A stretch of 64,000 nt of DNA from NCBI RefSeq assembly GCF_000235485.1, contig NZ_JH378889.1:29461-93460 (forward strand), written 5' to 3'. The translations under genes and the position numbers were made by a program. The notes beneath the pieces are model-generated. The model was not told the origin of the DNA and made no database searches. It saw nothing but the letters and a program-made list of their open reading frames with translations. Source of the stretch: Streptococcus sp. oral taxon 058 str. F0407 (GTDB lineage Bacteria > Bacillota > Bacilli > Lactobacillales > Streptococcaceae). This document shows, piece by piece, positions 28,515 through 37,338 of the stretch (its first letter is position 1; every line of letters starts with the position of its first letter).

Positions 28515-29235
28515 TCTTTTGGGATTTCTCGGAGTCTTGTCGGTCTGGCAGTTAGCGGGAATATTCAAACTTTTACCCAAGTTTATCCTGCCAACTCCTC
28601 TTGAGATCCTCCAGTCCTTTATTCGTGACAGAGAATTTCTCTGGTACCATAGCTGGGCGACCTTGAGAGTGGCTTTGCTAGGTCTAGTCTTAGGAGTCTT
28701 GATTGCCTGTCTGATGGCAGTGCTTATGGACAGTTTAACTTGGCTCAATGACTTGATTTATCCTATGATGGTGGTTGTTCAGACTATCCCGACCATTGCC
28801 ATAGCCCCTATTCTGGTCTTGTGGTTGGGCTATGGGATTTTGCCCAAGATTGTCTTGATTATCCTGACGACAACCTTCCCGATCATTGTCAGTATTTTGG
28901 ACGGTTTTAGGCATTGTGACAAGGATATGCTGACCTTGTTTAGCTTGATGCGAGCAAATCCTTGGCAAATCCTTTGGCATTTCAAAATCCCGGTCAGCCT
29001 GCCCTACTTTTATGCAGGTCTGAGGGTCAGTGTCTCCTACGCCTTTATCACAACGGTGGTATCTGAGTGGTTGGGAGGTTTTGAAGGTCTTGGTGTTTAC
29101 ATGATTCAGTCCAAGAAATTGTTTCAGTATGATACCATGTTTGCCATTATTATTCTGGTGTCGCTCATCAGTCTTCTAGGTATGAAATTGGTCGATATCA
29201 GTGAAAAATATGTGATTAAATGGAAACGTCCATAG
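28495..29235 (+). CDS. thiX: ABC transporter permease for thiamine precursor (ThiX type)
   Basis: This 246-residue membrane protein belongs to the BPD-type permeases of the ThiX/SsuC/TauC group (PTPLEIL start region, conserved EWLGGFEGLGVYM coupling-helix stretch). The open frame runs back to a TTG at 28474 inside the preceding gene; the twin ATG at 28495/28498 is the likely start, which still overlaps the upstream gene. Context with the TPP riboswitch, ThiY-like protein and ATPase points to hydroxymethylpyrimidine (HMP) or a related precursor as substrate. Confidence 0.88.
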   Translation: MMRRQISLLGFLGVLSVWQLAGIFKLLPKFILPTPLEILQSFIRDREFLWYHSWATLRVALLGLVLGVLIACLMAVLMDSLTWLNDLIYPMMVVVQTIPTIAIAPILVLWLGYGILPKIVLIILTTTFPIIVSILDGFRHCDKDMLTLFSLMRANPWQILWHFKIPVSLPYFYAGLRVSVSYAFITTVVSEWLGGFEGLGVYMIQSKKLFQYDTMFAIIILVSLISLLGMKLVDISEKYVIKWKRP

Positions 29236-29268
29236 AAGACGTTTGAGAAAAAGAAAAGAGGAAATAAA

Positions 29269-30276
29269 ATGAAAAAGACATGGAAAGTGTTTTTAACGAT
29301 TGTAACAGCTTTTGTAGCTGTCGTGCTTGTAGCTTGTGGTCAAGGGACGGCTTCTAAGGACAACAAAGAGGCAGAAGTTAAGAAGATTGACTTTATCCTA
29401 GACTGGACCCCAAATACCAACCACACAGGACTTTATGTAGCCAAGGAAAAAGGCTATTTCAAAGAAGCTGGAGTGGATGTTGATTTGAAATTGCCACCTG
29501 AAGAAAGCTCGTCTGACTTGGTGATCAATGGCAAGGCGCCATTTGCTATCTATTTCCAAGACTACATGGCTAAGAAATTGGAAAAAGGTGCAGGAATCAC
29601 TGCCGTTGCCGCTATCGTTGAGCACAACACATCAGGAATCATCTCACGTAAATCGGACAATGTCAGCAGTCCAAAGGACTTGGTTGGGAAGAAATACGGA
29701 ACTTGGAATGACCCGACTGAACTTGCTATGTTGAAAACCTTGGTGGAATCTCAAGGTGGAGACTTCGAAAAGGTCGAAAAAGTACCAAACAACGACTCAA
29801 ACTCCATCACACCAATTGCCAATGGTGTCTTTGATACTGCTTGGATCTACTACGGTTGGGACGGTATCCTTGCTAAATCTCAAGGCGTAGATGCTAACTT
29901 CATGTACTTGAAAGACTATGTCAAGGAGTTTGACTACTACTCACCGGTTATCATCGCTAACAACGACTACCTCAAAGACAACAAAGAAGAAGCTCGTAAA
30001 GTCATCCAAGCCATCAAAAAAGGCTACCAATACGCTATGGAACACCCAGAAGAAGCAGCTGATATCCTCATCAAAAATGCACCTGAACTCAAGGAAAAAC
30101 GTGACTTTGTTATCGAATCTCAAAAATACTTGTCAAAAGAATACGCAAGCGACAAGGAAAAATGGGGACAATTTGATGCAGACCGTTGGAATGCCTTCTA
30201 CAAATGGGATAAAGAAAATGGTATCCTTAAAGAAGACTTGACTGACAAAGGCTTCACTAACGAATTTGTAAAATAA
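29269..30276 (+). CDS. thiY: Substrate-binding lipoprotein for thiamine precursor (ThiY type)
   Basis: This 335-residue NMT1/THI5-like binding protein captures HMP-type pyrimidines outside the membrane. It starts with a lipoprotein signal ending VVLVAC (lipid Cys23) and has the family motif DWTPNTNHTGLYVAKEKGYF and later PPEESSSDLV. Strong codon bias suggests high expression. The stop overlaps the next start by one base (TAATG). It has the usual length of the family. Confidence 0.92.
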   Translation: MKKTWKVFLTIVTAFVAVVLVACGQGTASKDNKEAEVKKIDFILDWTPNTNHTGLYVAKEKGYFKEAGVDVDLKLPPEESSSDLVINGKAPFAIYFQDYMAKKLEKGAGITAVAAIVEHNTSGIISRKSDNVSSPKDLVGKKYGTWNDPTELAMLKTLVESQGGDFEKVEKVPNNDSNSITPIANGVFDTAWIYYGWDGILAKSQGVDANFMYLKDYVKEFDYYSPVIIANNDYLKDNKEEARKVIQAIKKGYQYAMEHPEEAADILIKNAPELKEKRDFVIESQKYLSKEYASDKEKWGQFDADRWNAFYKWDKENGILKEDLTDKGFTNEFVK

Positions 30277-31004
30277 TGACAGAAATTAGACTAGAACACG
30301 TAAGCTATGCCTATGGCGAGGAGAAGATTTTAGAGGATATAAACCTGCAGGTGACTTCAGGTGAAGTGGTTTCTATCCTAGGTCCAAGTGGTGTAGGAAA
30401 GACTACCCTCTTTAATCTGATCGCTGGAATTTTAGAAGTTCAGTCAGGGCGAATTGTCCTTGATGGCGAGGAGAATCCCAAGGGGCGCGTGAGTTATATG
30501 TTACAAAAGGATCTGCTCTTGGAGCACAAGACGGTGCTTGGCAATATCATCCTGCCCCTCTTGATCCAAAAGGTCGAAAAGGCAGAAGCTATTGCTCGAG
30601 CGGATGAAATCCTTGCGACCTTCCAGTTGACAGCTGTACGGGACAAGTATCCCCATGAACTCAGCGGAGGGATGCGCCAGCGTGTGGCCTTGCTCCGTAC
30701 CTACCTTTTTGGGCACAAGCTCTTTCTCTTGGACGAGGCCTTTAGTGCCTTAGATGAGATGACCAAGATGGAACTCCACGCTTGGTATCTGGAGATTCAC
30801 AAACAGTTGCAGCTGACGACATTGATTATTACCCACAGTATTGAAGAGGCTCTCAATCTCAGCGACCGCATCTATATCTTGAAAAATCGCCCTGGACAGA
30901 TTGTTTCTGAAGTCAAACTAGGCTGGTCCCAGACTGAGGATAAGGAAGTCCAGAAAATCGCTTATAAGCGAAGAATACTAGCGGAATTGGGATTAAATAC
31001 ATAG
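30276..31004 (+). CDS. thiZ: ABC transporter ATPase for thiamine precursor (ThiZ type)
   Basis: The 242-residue ATPase energizes the ThiXY transporter. It has Walker A GPSGVGKTT, a Q-loop (MLQKDLLLEHKTV) with the LQKD form typical of the SsuB/TauB/ThiZ group, signature LSGGMRQRV, Walker B LFLLDEAFSALD and the H-loop ITHSIEEAL. It closes the riboswitch operon, followed by a terminator. Confidence 0.93.
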   Translation: MTEIRLEHVSYAYGEEKILEDINLQVTSGEVVSILGPSGVGKTTLFNLIAGILEVQSGRIVLDGEENPKGRVSYMLQKDLLLEHKTVLGNIILPLLIQKVEKAEAIARADEILATFQLTAVRDKYPHELSGGMRQRVALLRTYLFGHKLFLLDEAFSALDEMTKMELHAWYLEIHKQLQLTTLIITHSIEEALNLSDRIYILKNRPGQIVSEVKLGWSQTEDKEVQKIAYKRRILAELGLNT

Positions 31005-31009
31005 AAAAT

Positions 31010-31050
31010 AGGGAGTCGGTGAAGATTATTCTTTACTTGCTCCCTTTTCC
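31010..31050 (+). terminator. Intrinsic terminator after the thiamine operon
   Basis: AGGGAG/CTCCCT outer stem with an inner GTGAAGA/TCTTTAC stem, then TTTTCC. Confidence 0.8.
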
Positions 31051-31073
31051 TTTAAAAAAATCAAAAATTTCGG

Positions 31074-31097
31074 TATAATAGTCAAAGATAGTCAAGG
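31074..31097 (+). promoter_or_regulatory. ctsR-clpC promoter with CtsR operator
   Basis: -10 TATAAT (31074-31079) is followed directly by the tandem repeat AGTCAAA-GAT-AGTCAAG (31080-31096), matching the CtsR heptad repeat RGTCAAA-N3-RGTCAAA with one mismatch. The position downstream of the -10 fits autorepression. Confidence 0.88.
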
Positions 31098-31121
31098 TTC
31101 AAAGAAGGAGTTTGATTTACT

Positions 31122-31580
31122 ATGAGATTTAAAAATACATCAGATCATATCGAAGCCTATATCAAGGCAATTTTAGACCAATCTGGTATCGTGGAATTGC
31201 AGCGGAGCCAGCTGGCAGATACCTTCCAGGTTGTGCCAAGTCAGATCAACTATGTCATCAAGACACGTTTTACTGAAAGCAGAGGTTACTTGGTTGAGAG
31301 CAAGCGTGGTGGTGGAGGCTACATTCGCATCGGACGGATTGAGTTTTCCAATCATCATGAGATGCTCCGCGATTTGCTTTACTCGATTGGTGAGCGAGTT
31401 AGTCAGGAGATTTATGAGGATATTCTGCAACTTTTGGTGGAGCAGGACTTGATGACCAAGCAGGAGATGACCTTGCTGACTTCAGTAGCAACAGATCGTG
31501 TCCTAGGGGAAGAATCCGCAGTTGTCCGTGCCAATATGCTCCGACAGCTATTACAAGAGGTAGATAGAAAAGAGAAGTAA
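31122..31580 (+). CDS. ctsR: Heat-shock repressor CtsR
   Basis: CtsR represses clp genes and is inactivated by heat or protein stress. The 152-residue product has the N-terminal winged helix (QLADTFQVVPSQINYVIKTRFT) with the tetraglycine thermosensor loop (SKRGGGGYIRI) and a C-terminal dimerization region. It lies 1 base before clpC, giving the usual two-gene operon, with its own operator over the transcription start. No mcsA or mcsB is present, as in other streptococci. Confidence 0.96.
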   Translation: MRFKNTSDHIEAYIKAILDQSGIVELQRSQLADTFQVVPSQINYVIKTRFTESRGYLVESKRGGGGYIRIGRIEFSNHHEMLRDLLYSIGERVSQEIYEDILQLLVEQDLMTKQEMTLLTSVATDRVLGEESAVVRANMLRQLLQEVDRKEK

Positions 31581-31581
31581 G

Positions 31582-34014
31582 ATGAACTATTCAAAAGCAT
31601 TGAATGAATGTATCGAAAGTGCCTACATGGTTGCGAGCCATTTTGGAGCTCGATATCTAGAGTCTTGGCATTTATTGATTGCCATGTCCAATCACAGCTA
31701 CAGTGTGGCAGGTGCGACTCTAAATGATTATCCTTATGAAATGGACCGTTTAGAAGAGGTTGCTTTGGAATTGACTGAAACAGACTATAGCCAAGACGAA
31801 ACCTTTACGGAATTGCCCTTTTCCCATCGTTTGGAGGTTCTTTTTGCTGAAGCAGAGTATGTGGCCTCAGTGGTTCATGCAAAGGTGCTAGGGACAGAGC
31901 ATGTCCTCTATGCGATTTTGCATGATGGTAATGCCTTGGCAACTCGCATCTTGGAGAGAGCAGGCTTTTCTTATGAAGACCAGAAAGATCAGGTCAGAAT
32001 TGCTGCTCTTCGTCGCAATTTAGAGGAACGTGCAGGTTGGACACGAGAAGATCTTAAGGCTTTGCGTCAACGTCATCGCACGGTAGCAGACAAGCAAAAT
32101 TCTATGGCCAATATGATGGGCATGCCTCAAGCTCAAAGTGGCGGTCTAGAGGACTACACGCATGACCTGACGGAGCAAGCGCGCTCTGGCAAGTTAGAGC
32201 CAGTTATCGGTCGAGACAAAGAAATCTCACGTATGATTCAAATCTTGAGCCGAAAGACCAAGAACAATCCGGTCTTGGTTGGTGATGCGGGTGTCGGGAA
32301 AACAGCTCTGGTACTTGGACTTGCTCAGCGTATTGCTAGTGGGAATGTACCTGCGGAAATGGCTAAGATGCGCGTGTTAGAGCTTGACTTGATGAATGTT
32401 GTTGCAGGAACACGTTTTCGTGGTGACTTTGAAGAGCGTATGAACAATATCATCAAGGATATCGAGGAAGATGGCAAAGTTATCCTCTTTATCGATGAAC
32501 TCCACACCATCATGGGTTCTGGTAGCGGTATTGATTCGACTCTGGATGCGGCCAATATCTTGAAGCCAGCCTTGGCTCGTGGAACTTTGAGAACGGTTGG
32601 TGCAACCACTCAGGAAGAATACCAAAAACACATCGAAAAAGATGCGGCCCTTTCTCGTCGTTTTGCCAAAGTGACGATTGAAGAGCCAAGTTTAGCTGAT
32701 AGTATGACCATTTTGCAAGGTTTGAAGACTACCTATGAGAAACACCACCGTGTGCAAATCACAGATGAAGCTGTCGAAACAGCAGTTAAGATGGCGCATC
32801 GTTACCTGACCAGTCGTCACTTGCCAGACTCTGCTATCGACCTCTTGGATGAAGCGGCAGCAACAGTGCAAAACAAATCCAAGCATGTGAAAGCAGACGA
32901 ATCCGACTTGAGTCCAGCTGACAAGGCCTTGATGGATGGCAAGTGGAAACAAGCAGGTCAGCTAATCGCAAAAGAACAAGAATTGCCTGTCTATAAAGAC
33001 TTGGTGACAGAATCTGATATTTTGACCACCTTGAGTCGTTTGTCAGGGATTCCAGTCCAAAAACTGACGCAAACGGATGCTAAGAAATATCTGAACTTGG
33101 AAGCTGAACTGCACAAACGTGTCATCGGTCAAGATCAAGCTGTTTCAAGTATTAGTCGTGCCATTCGCCGCAACCAGTCAGGGATTCGAAGTCACAAGCG
33201 TCCGATTGGTTCCTTTATGTTCCTAGGGCCGACAGGAGTCGGTAAGACCGAATTGGCCAAGGCTCTGGCAGAAGTCCTCTTTGATGACGAATCAGCCCTT
33301 ATCCGCTTTGATATGAGTGAATATATGGAGAAATTTGCAGCTAGCCGTCTCAATGGAGCTCCTCCGGGCTATGTGGGCTACGAAGAAGGTGGGGAGTTGA
33401 CTGAGAAGGTTCGTAACAAACCCTATTCCGTTCTCCTCTTTGACGAGGTAGAGAAGGCCCACCCAGACATCTTTAATGTTCTCTTGCAGGTTCTGGATGA
33501 CGGTGTCTTGACAGATAGCAAGGGGCGCAAGGTGGACTTTTCAAATACCATCATCATCATGACGTCAAACCTTGGTGCGACGGCTCTTCGTGATGATAAG
33601 ACTGTCGGATTTGGCGCGAAAGACATTCGTTTTGACCAGGAAAATATGGAAAAACGAATCTTTGAAGAGTTGAAAAAAGCTTATCGACCAGAGTTTATCA
33701 ACCGTATTGATGAAAAGGTGGTCTTCCACAGCTTGGATAGCGACCACATGCAGGAAATTGTTAAGATCATGGTTAAACCATTGATTGCTAGCCTTTCAGA
33801 GAAGGGTATCGACTTGAAACTGCAAGCTTCAGCCCTGAAGTTGCTAGCTAGTCAAGGATATGATCCAGAAATGGGAGCCCGTCCACTTCGCAGAACCCTG
33901 CAAACAGAGGTGGAAGACAAGTTGGCAGAACTCCTCCTTAAGGGAGAACTGGTAGCAGGTAAGACTCTCAAGATTGGTGTCAAAGCTGGACAATTGAAAT
34001 TTGATATTGCTTAA
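31582..34014 (+). CDS. clpC: ATP-dependent Clp protease ATP-binding subunit ClpC
   Basis: ClpC is a Hsp100 unfoldase that feeds ClpP. The 810-residue protein has two N-terminal Clp repeats (about 1-145), AAA1 with Walker A GDAGVGKT (about residue 235), a middle region shorter and more divergent than that of B. subtilis ClpC, AAA2 with Walker A GPTGVGKTE (about 550) and a C-terminal D2-small domain. The reduced middle domain goes with the absence of mcsAB. A strong terminator follows. Confidence 0.95.
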   Translation: MNYSKALNECIESAYMVASHFGARYLESWHLLIAMSNHSYSVAGATLNDYPYEMDRLEEVALELTETDYSQDETFTELPFSHRLEVLFAEAEYVASVVHAKVLGTEHVLYAILHDGNALATRILERAGFSYEDQKDQVRIAALRRNLEERAGWTREDLKALRQRHRTVADKQNSMANMMGMPQAQSGGLEDYTHDLTEQARSGKLEPVIGRDKEISRMIQILSRKTKNNPVLVGDAGVGKTALVLGLAQRIASGNVPAEMAKMRVLELDLMNVVAGTRFRGDFEERMNNIIKDIEEDGKVILFIDELHTIMGSGSGIDSTLDAANILKPALARGTLRTVGATTQEEYQKHIEKDAALSRRFAKVTIEEPSLADSMTILQGLKTTYEKHHRVQITDEAVETAVKMAHRYLTSRHLPDSAIDLLDEAAATVQNKSKHVKADESDLSPADKALMDGKWKQAGQLIAKEQELPVYKDLVTESDILTTLSRLSGIPVQKLTQTDAKKYLNLEAELHKRVIGQDQAVSSISRAIRRNQSGIRSHKRPIGSFMFLGPTGVGKTELAKALAEVLFDDESALIRFDMSEYMEKFAASRLNGAPPGYVGYEEGGELTEKVRNKPYSVLLFDEVEKAHPDIFNVLLQVLDDGVLTDSKGRKVDFSNTIIIMTSNLGATALRDDKTVGFGAKDIRFDQENMEKRIFEELKKAYRPEFINRIDEKVVFHSLDSDHMQEIVKIMVKPLIASLSEKGIDLKLQASALKLLASQGYDPEMGARPLRRTLQTEVEDKLAELLLKGELVAGKTLKIGVKAGQLKFDIA

Positions 34015-34018
34015 AAAT

Positions 34019-34051
34019 GGAGAATCAGGAGAGGTCCTGATTCTTTTTTCT
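34019..34051 (+). terminator. Intrinsic terminator after clpC
   Basis: GAATCAGGA/TCCTGATTC 9-bp stem with GAGG-type loop, then TTTTTT. Confidence 0.92.
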
Positions 34052-34079
34052 ACTTTTTTATAAAAAATGATAAAAACCA

Positions 34080-34133
34080 TTGACAAAACAAAAATATAGT
34101 ATATAATAAAAACATAGAAAAATAAAAATATAG
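34080..34133 (+). promoter_or_regulatory. nadR promoter with three direct repeats
   Basis: -35 TTGACA (34080-34085), 16-base spacer, -10 TATAAT (34102-34107). AAAAAYATAG occurs three times at 34090, 34108 and 34124, once in the spacer and twice around the transcription start, so it is a candidate operator. Confidence 0.6.
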
Positions 34134-34157
34134 AAAATTATAAAAAGGCGAGCATGT

Positions 34158-35216
34158 ATGAAAAAGAAAACAGCAGTCGTATTTGGGACCTTTGCCCCTC
34201 TCCATCAGGGGCATATCGATTTAATCCAGCGAGCAAAGCGTCAGTGTGATCAGGTCTGGGTAGTCGTTTCAGGCTATGAGGGAGACAGAGGGGAGCAGAT
34301 AGGCTTAAGTCTTCAAAAAAGATTTCGCTATATCAGAGAGGCTTTTCGTGACGATGAGTTAACCTCTGTCTGCAAGTTAGATGAAACCAAGCTTCCTCGC
34401 TACCCTATGGGCTGGCAGGAGTGGTTGGATCAGATGTTAGCGGAGATTTCCTACGATGAAGCCCAGCAAGAACTGATCTTTTTTGTGGGAGAACGTGACT
34501 ATCAGCAAGAATTAGCTAAACGTGGATTTGAGACCGTCTTGCAAGAAAGAAAGTTTGGTATCTCAGCGACTATGATTCGAGAAAATCCAAGCAAATATTG
34601 GAAATATATTGCTCAGCCCTTCCGTCGTCAGTTTACAAAGAAAGTATTGATTATGGGAAGTGCAAGTAATGGGAAGACCACTTTAGCAAAAGATTTGGCA
34701 AGGTATTACGATGCGCCCGTTAGTCTGGAATACGCGCGTGAGTACCAGATCAAAAACAATGTCCGCGACGATGAATTGACTCCAAAGGATTACTATTATC
34801 TCTTGTTGGGGCAGTATGACCAGACCTCTAAGTTAATCGATAGCAATGCCAATCGAGGTCTAGTGATAGCTGACACCAACTCCTTAGTAACCAAGGGCTA
34901 CTATGATTATTACATGGAGGCTGAGGAACAAGAGGATTTATCAGGAGAAACCTTTGACAATCTCTTTGTTTCGATCTTGGCTAAGGAAAAATGGGACTTG
35001 ATTCTCTTTGTTCAACCTGTCGGCTCCTATGTCAATGACGGCTTTAGAGATATGACCATGGCAGAAGACCATATTCGTCACAGTTTTTCCCAGCATTTGG
35101 ACCAGATGAGAGAGCAATATTTAACCACCATTCCACTAGTTTATCTAGCTGAGGATTACCTAGGCAATTATGAAGCAGCCAAAGTGGCTATCGATACCAT
35201 TTACCAAGCAGATTAG
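34158..35216 (+). CDS. nadR: Bifunctional NMN adenylyltransferase / nicotinamide riboside kinase
   Basis: NadR converts nicotinamide riboside to NMN and on to NAD. The 352-residue product has the nucleotidyltransferase domain (about 1-160; GTFAPLHQGH with the HxGH site) and a kinase domain with P-loop GSASNGKTT (about residues 171-179). It lacks the N-terminal helix-turn-helix repressor domain of enterobacterial NadR, so it should be an enzyme only. It lies first in an operon with pnuC and a Nudix/winged-helix gene, which completes uptake, phosphorylation and possible control. Confidence 0.93.
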   Translation: MKKKTAVVFGTFAPLHQGHIDLIQRAKRQCDQVWVVVSGYEGDRGEQIGLSLQKRFRYIREAFRDDELTSVCKLDETKLPRYPMGWQEWLDQMLAEISYDEAQQELIFFVGERDYQQELAKRGFETVLQERKFGISATMIRENPSKYWKYIAQPFRRQFTKKVLIMGSASNGKTTLAKDLARYYDAPVSLEYAREYQIKNNVRDDELTPKDYYYLLLGQYDQTSKLIDSNANRGLVIADTNSLVTKGYYDYYMEAEEQEDLSGETFDNLFVSILAKEKWDLILFVQPVGSYVNDGFRDMTMAEDHIRHSFSQHLDQMREQYLTTIPLVYLAEDYLGNYEAAKVAIDTIYQAD

Positions 35217-35225
35217 GAGAAAATG

Positions 35226-36005
35226 ATGAAAACAGTAACTGAAAAAATCACACAATTTATCGAAAACTTTAAAAATGTCCATGCAGAAGCTCGCAAGATC
35301 GGTTTTGCAGGAATCATGCGCCTGCTCTGGAAAGATCTCTTTGTCGGCCGTAGCCTTGTCCAGTGGTTGTATCTCATCGCCTTGTCAAGTGTTCCCTTGA
35401 TCTTGGAATTCACACAAAATACGGAAAGTCATGACTGGCTGAGTTTGTTTGCATCCTGGACTGGGATTGTCTGTGTTATCTTGGTAGCAGAAGGGCGTGC
35501 AAGCAATTATCTCTTTGGGGCCATTAACTCAGCTATCTATTTGATTTTGGCTATGAATGCGACTTTTTATGGCGAAGTCTTGACGACCGTTTACTTCTTT
35601 GTCATGCAGCCGATTGGTCTCTATGCTTGGTTGTCCAACCGTATCAATGACCAAGGAAAACCAGAAGAATCCCACTTTGAAGCTAAGAAATTATCTGTAC
35701 TTGACTGGCTCAAGTACTTGGTCTTGACTGCCATCATCTGGATTGGTATGGGCTTGGCTTATCAAAGTATCCATAGCGCTCGCCCTTTCCGTGATAGTGT
35801 AACCGATGCGACCAATGGTGTTGGTCAGCTCTTGATGACACGTCTCTATCGTGAGCAATGGATTTTCTGGATTGCAACCAATCTCTTTAGTATCTATCTC
35901 TGGTGGGGTGAAAATATCCACATCCAAGGTATGTACTGGGTATACACACTCAATAGTCTAGTAGGATGGTACCAATGGACCAAGGCAGTTCGAAAGGAGG
36001 CCTAA
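35226..36005 (+). CDS. pnuC: Nicotinamide riboside transporter PnuC
   Basis: PnuC imports nicotinamide riboside by facilitated diffusion, with trapping by the NadR kinase. The roughly 259-residue membrane protein has several hydrophobic helices and the family signatures WTGIVCVILVAEGRASNYLFG and WWGENIHIQGMYWVYTLNSLVGWYQW. There are twin ATGs at 35223 and 35226; AGGAGA gives better spacing to the second. The start lies 9 bases after nadR. Confidence 0.93.
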   Translation: MKTVTEKITQFIENFKNVHAEARKIGFAGIMRLLWKDLFVGRSLVQWLYLIALSSVPLILEFTQNTESHDWLSLFASWTGIVCVILVAEGRASNYLFGAINSAIYLILAMNATFYGEVLTTVYFFVMQPIGLYAWLSNRINDQGKPEESHFEAKKLSVLDWLKYLVLTAIIWIGMGLAYQSIHSARPFRDSVTDATNGVGQLLMTRLYREQWIFWIATNLFSIYLWWGENIHIQGMYWVYTLNSLVGWYQWTKAVRKEA

Positions 36006-36006
36006 A

Positions 36007-36780
36007 ATGGGAGACACGAAGATTCCAGCAGGGATGACGGAAAAAGAATATTATGAAATCCATGCCAGTCAGGAGGAGTTTTTGGATTGGTACTACAAGC
36101 AGGAACTACCTCAATATGAAAAACCAAGTGTGACAGTAGATATGGTAGCCTACTGCTTTGTCGAAGGAAAGATCAAGCTCTTGCTGATCCGTCGCAAGGC
36201 TCACCCTTATCAAAACTGTTTGGCTCTGGTTGGAGGCTTTATGGACAAGGGAGAGGATGCTGCGCATGCCTGTCAGCGTGAGGTGAGAGAAGAAGTCAAT
36301 CTCGATCTTCCTTTAGAAAAAATCGAGCAATTGATGACCGTATCGACCCCCGGTCGTGATCCACGGGGCTGGACGGTGACCATTGCCCACTTGGTTTATC
36401 TGCCTAGTCGCGCACTAGACCTCGTTCAGGCTGGAGACGATGCTAAGGATGTAGTTTTTGTAGATGTGGATTTTCGGACGGGCAAGTGCTTCTTAGAGGG
36501 AGTAGAGCTGGACGAGCAAGCCTTCGCCTTTGACCATTATGCCATTATCCAAGAGTCCATCAAACGGATCCAAGGCCGTCTCGATTGGAATCCGACCTTC
36601 CTCTATCTACTAGAGGAGGAGTTCACTGTCTACGAAGGAACTGAACTGGTCAATCTCATCAACCCCGGTCGTCCCATCGTCAGCAATAATTTCCTCGTAA
36701 AATACGGCGAATATGTAGAAGAAGTTGGACTCAAACGAGTCCCTAAAAAGAAACCAAGAAAAACCTATCGATTGAAATAA
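36007..36780 (+). CDS. Nudix hydrolase with C-terminal winged helix (NrtR-like)
   Basis: The 257-residue product has a Nudix domain (about 40-170) with an intact core GX5EX7REVREE (position of the usual final Gly is Asn) and a C-terminal winged-helix-like region (about 180-257) ending in KKKPRKTYRLK, like the DNA-binding tail of NrtR regulators. NrtR proteins repress NAD genes and respond to ADP-ribose, and some keep hydrolase activity. Position 2 bases after pnuC makes a local regulator or ADP-ribose pyrophosphatase of NAD turnover likely. Without biochemical data both remain possible. Confidence 0.8.
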   Translation: MGDTKIPAGMTEKEYYEIHASQEEFLDWYYKQELPQYEKPSVTVDMVAYCFVEGKIKLLLIRRKAHPYQNCLALVGGFMDKGEDAAHACQREVREEVNLDLPLEKIEQLMTVSTPGRDPRGWTVTIAHLVYLPSRALDLVQAGDDAKDVVFVDVDFRTGKCFLEGVELDEQAFAFDHYAIIQESIKRIQGRLDWNPTFLYLLEEEFTVYEGTELVNLINPGRPIVSNNFLVKYGEYVEEVGLKRVPKKKPRKTYRLK

Positions 36781-36812
36781 AGAGGCCGGGACCAAAATCC
36801 CGACCTCTTTGT
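36781..36812. terminator. Intrinsic terminator after the NAD salvage operon
   Basis: AGAGG-C-CGGGA/TCCCG-A-CCTCT stem, starting directly after the stop codon and followed by TTTG. Confidence 0.8.
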
Positions 36813-36849
36813 TTGCCCTTATTAGATTGCTTTGCTGTTGCGACTGTTT

Positions 36850-37080
36850 TTATGAATGGCTATCTTTCTTAGAATTGCTCAACATGTGAGTAAAAAAGTC
36901 TTTGTATCGATATTGGAGATAGTTCTCACACAAAAATAACAAAGCGATATAGATGATCATAAAAATCATCGTCAGATAGAACACATCAAATGCAGTTCGC
37001 ACATAATAAGTGGCTGTTTGATAAGAGCCAATAGCCCCCAAAATCAACCAAGGAAGATATTTGAAATACTTGTTTGTCAC
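36850..37080 (-). CDS. Small two-helix membrane protein of unknown function
   Basis: This 76-residue protein is not recognised. It has two hydrophobic segments (about residues 7-25 and 33-52) and a basic, Ser/Lys-rich C terminus. Support for a real gene is a GTG start with a full AGGAGG 9 bases upstream (minus strand) and a composition typical of membrane proteins. It is transcribed divergently from the downstream lipoprotein gene, across a 258-base AT-rich spacer holding the lipoprotein promoter. Confidence 0.6.
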   Translation of the reverse strand: MTNKYFKYLPWLILGAIGSYQTATYYVRTAFDVFYLTMIFMIIYIALLFLCENYLQYRYKDFFTHMLSNSKKDSHS

Positions 37081-37255
37081 AAGAATCTACCTCCTATTTC
37101 AATAGTATTGTAGACTTTGTCCAAAACAATACAATCGAATACACAAGAGTGATGTGAAAATATGACTCTAATCTAGAAAATTTTTCTATTTTTTCGTTTC
37201 GATTACGAATAGAAATAGTAGAGAAAACAATTTTTAAAATAGTTTCTCTAAATAG

Positions 37256-37292
37256 TTGACAGATTCAAAGCTCAATGTTACAATTGTGTTAC
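37256..37292 (+). promoter_or_regulatory. Lipoprotein gene promoter overlapped by an exact WalR box
   Basis: -35 TTGACA (37256-37261), 17-base spacer, -10 TACAAT (37279-37284). TGTTAC-AATTG-TGTTAC (37276-37292) fits the WalR consensus TGTWAH-N5-TGTWAH exactly and covers the -10, a position that would favour repression. Confidence 0.75.
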
Positions 37293-37338
37293 AAAAAGAT
37301 TTCTTAACATTTCAAAAATGTTACAAAGGAGTAGAAAT

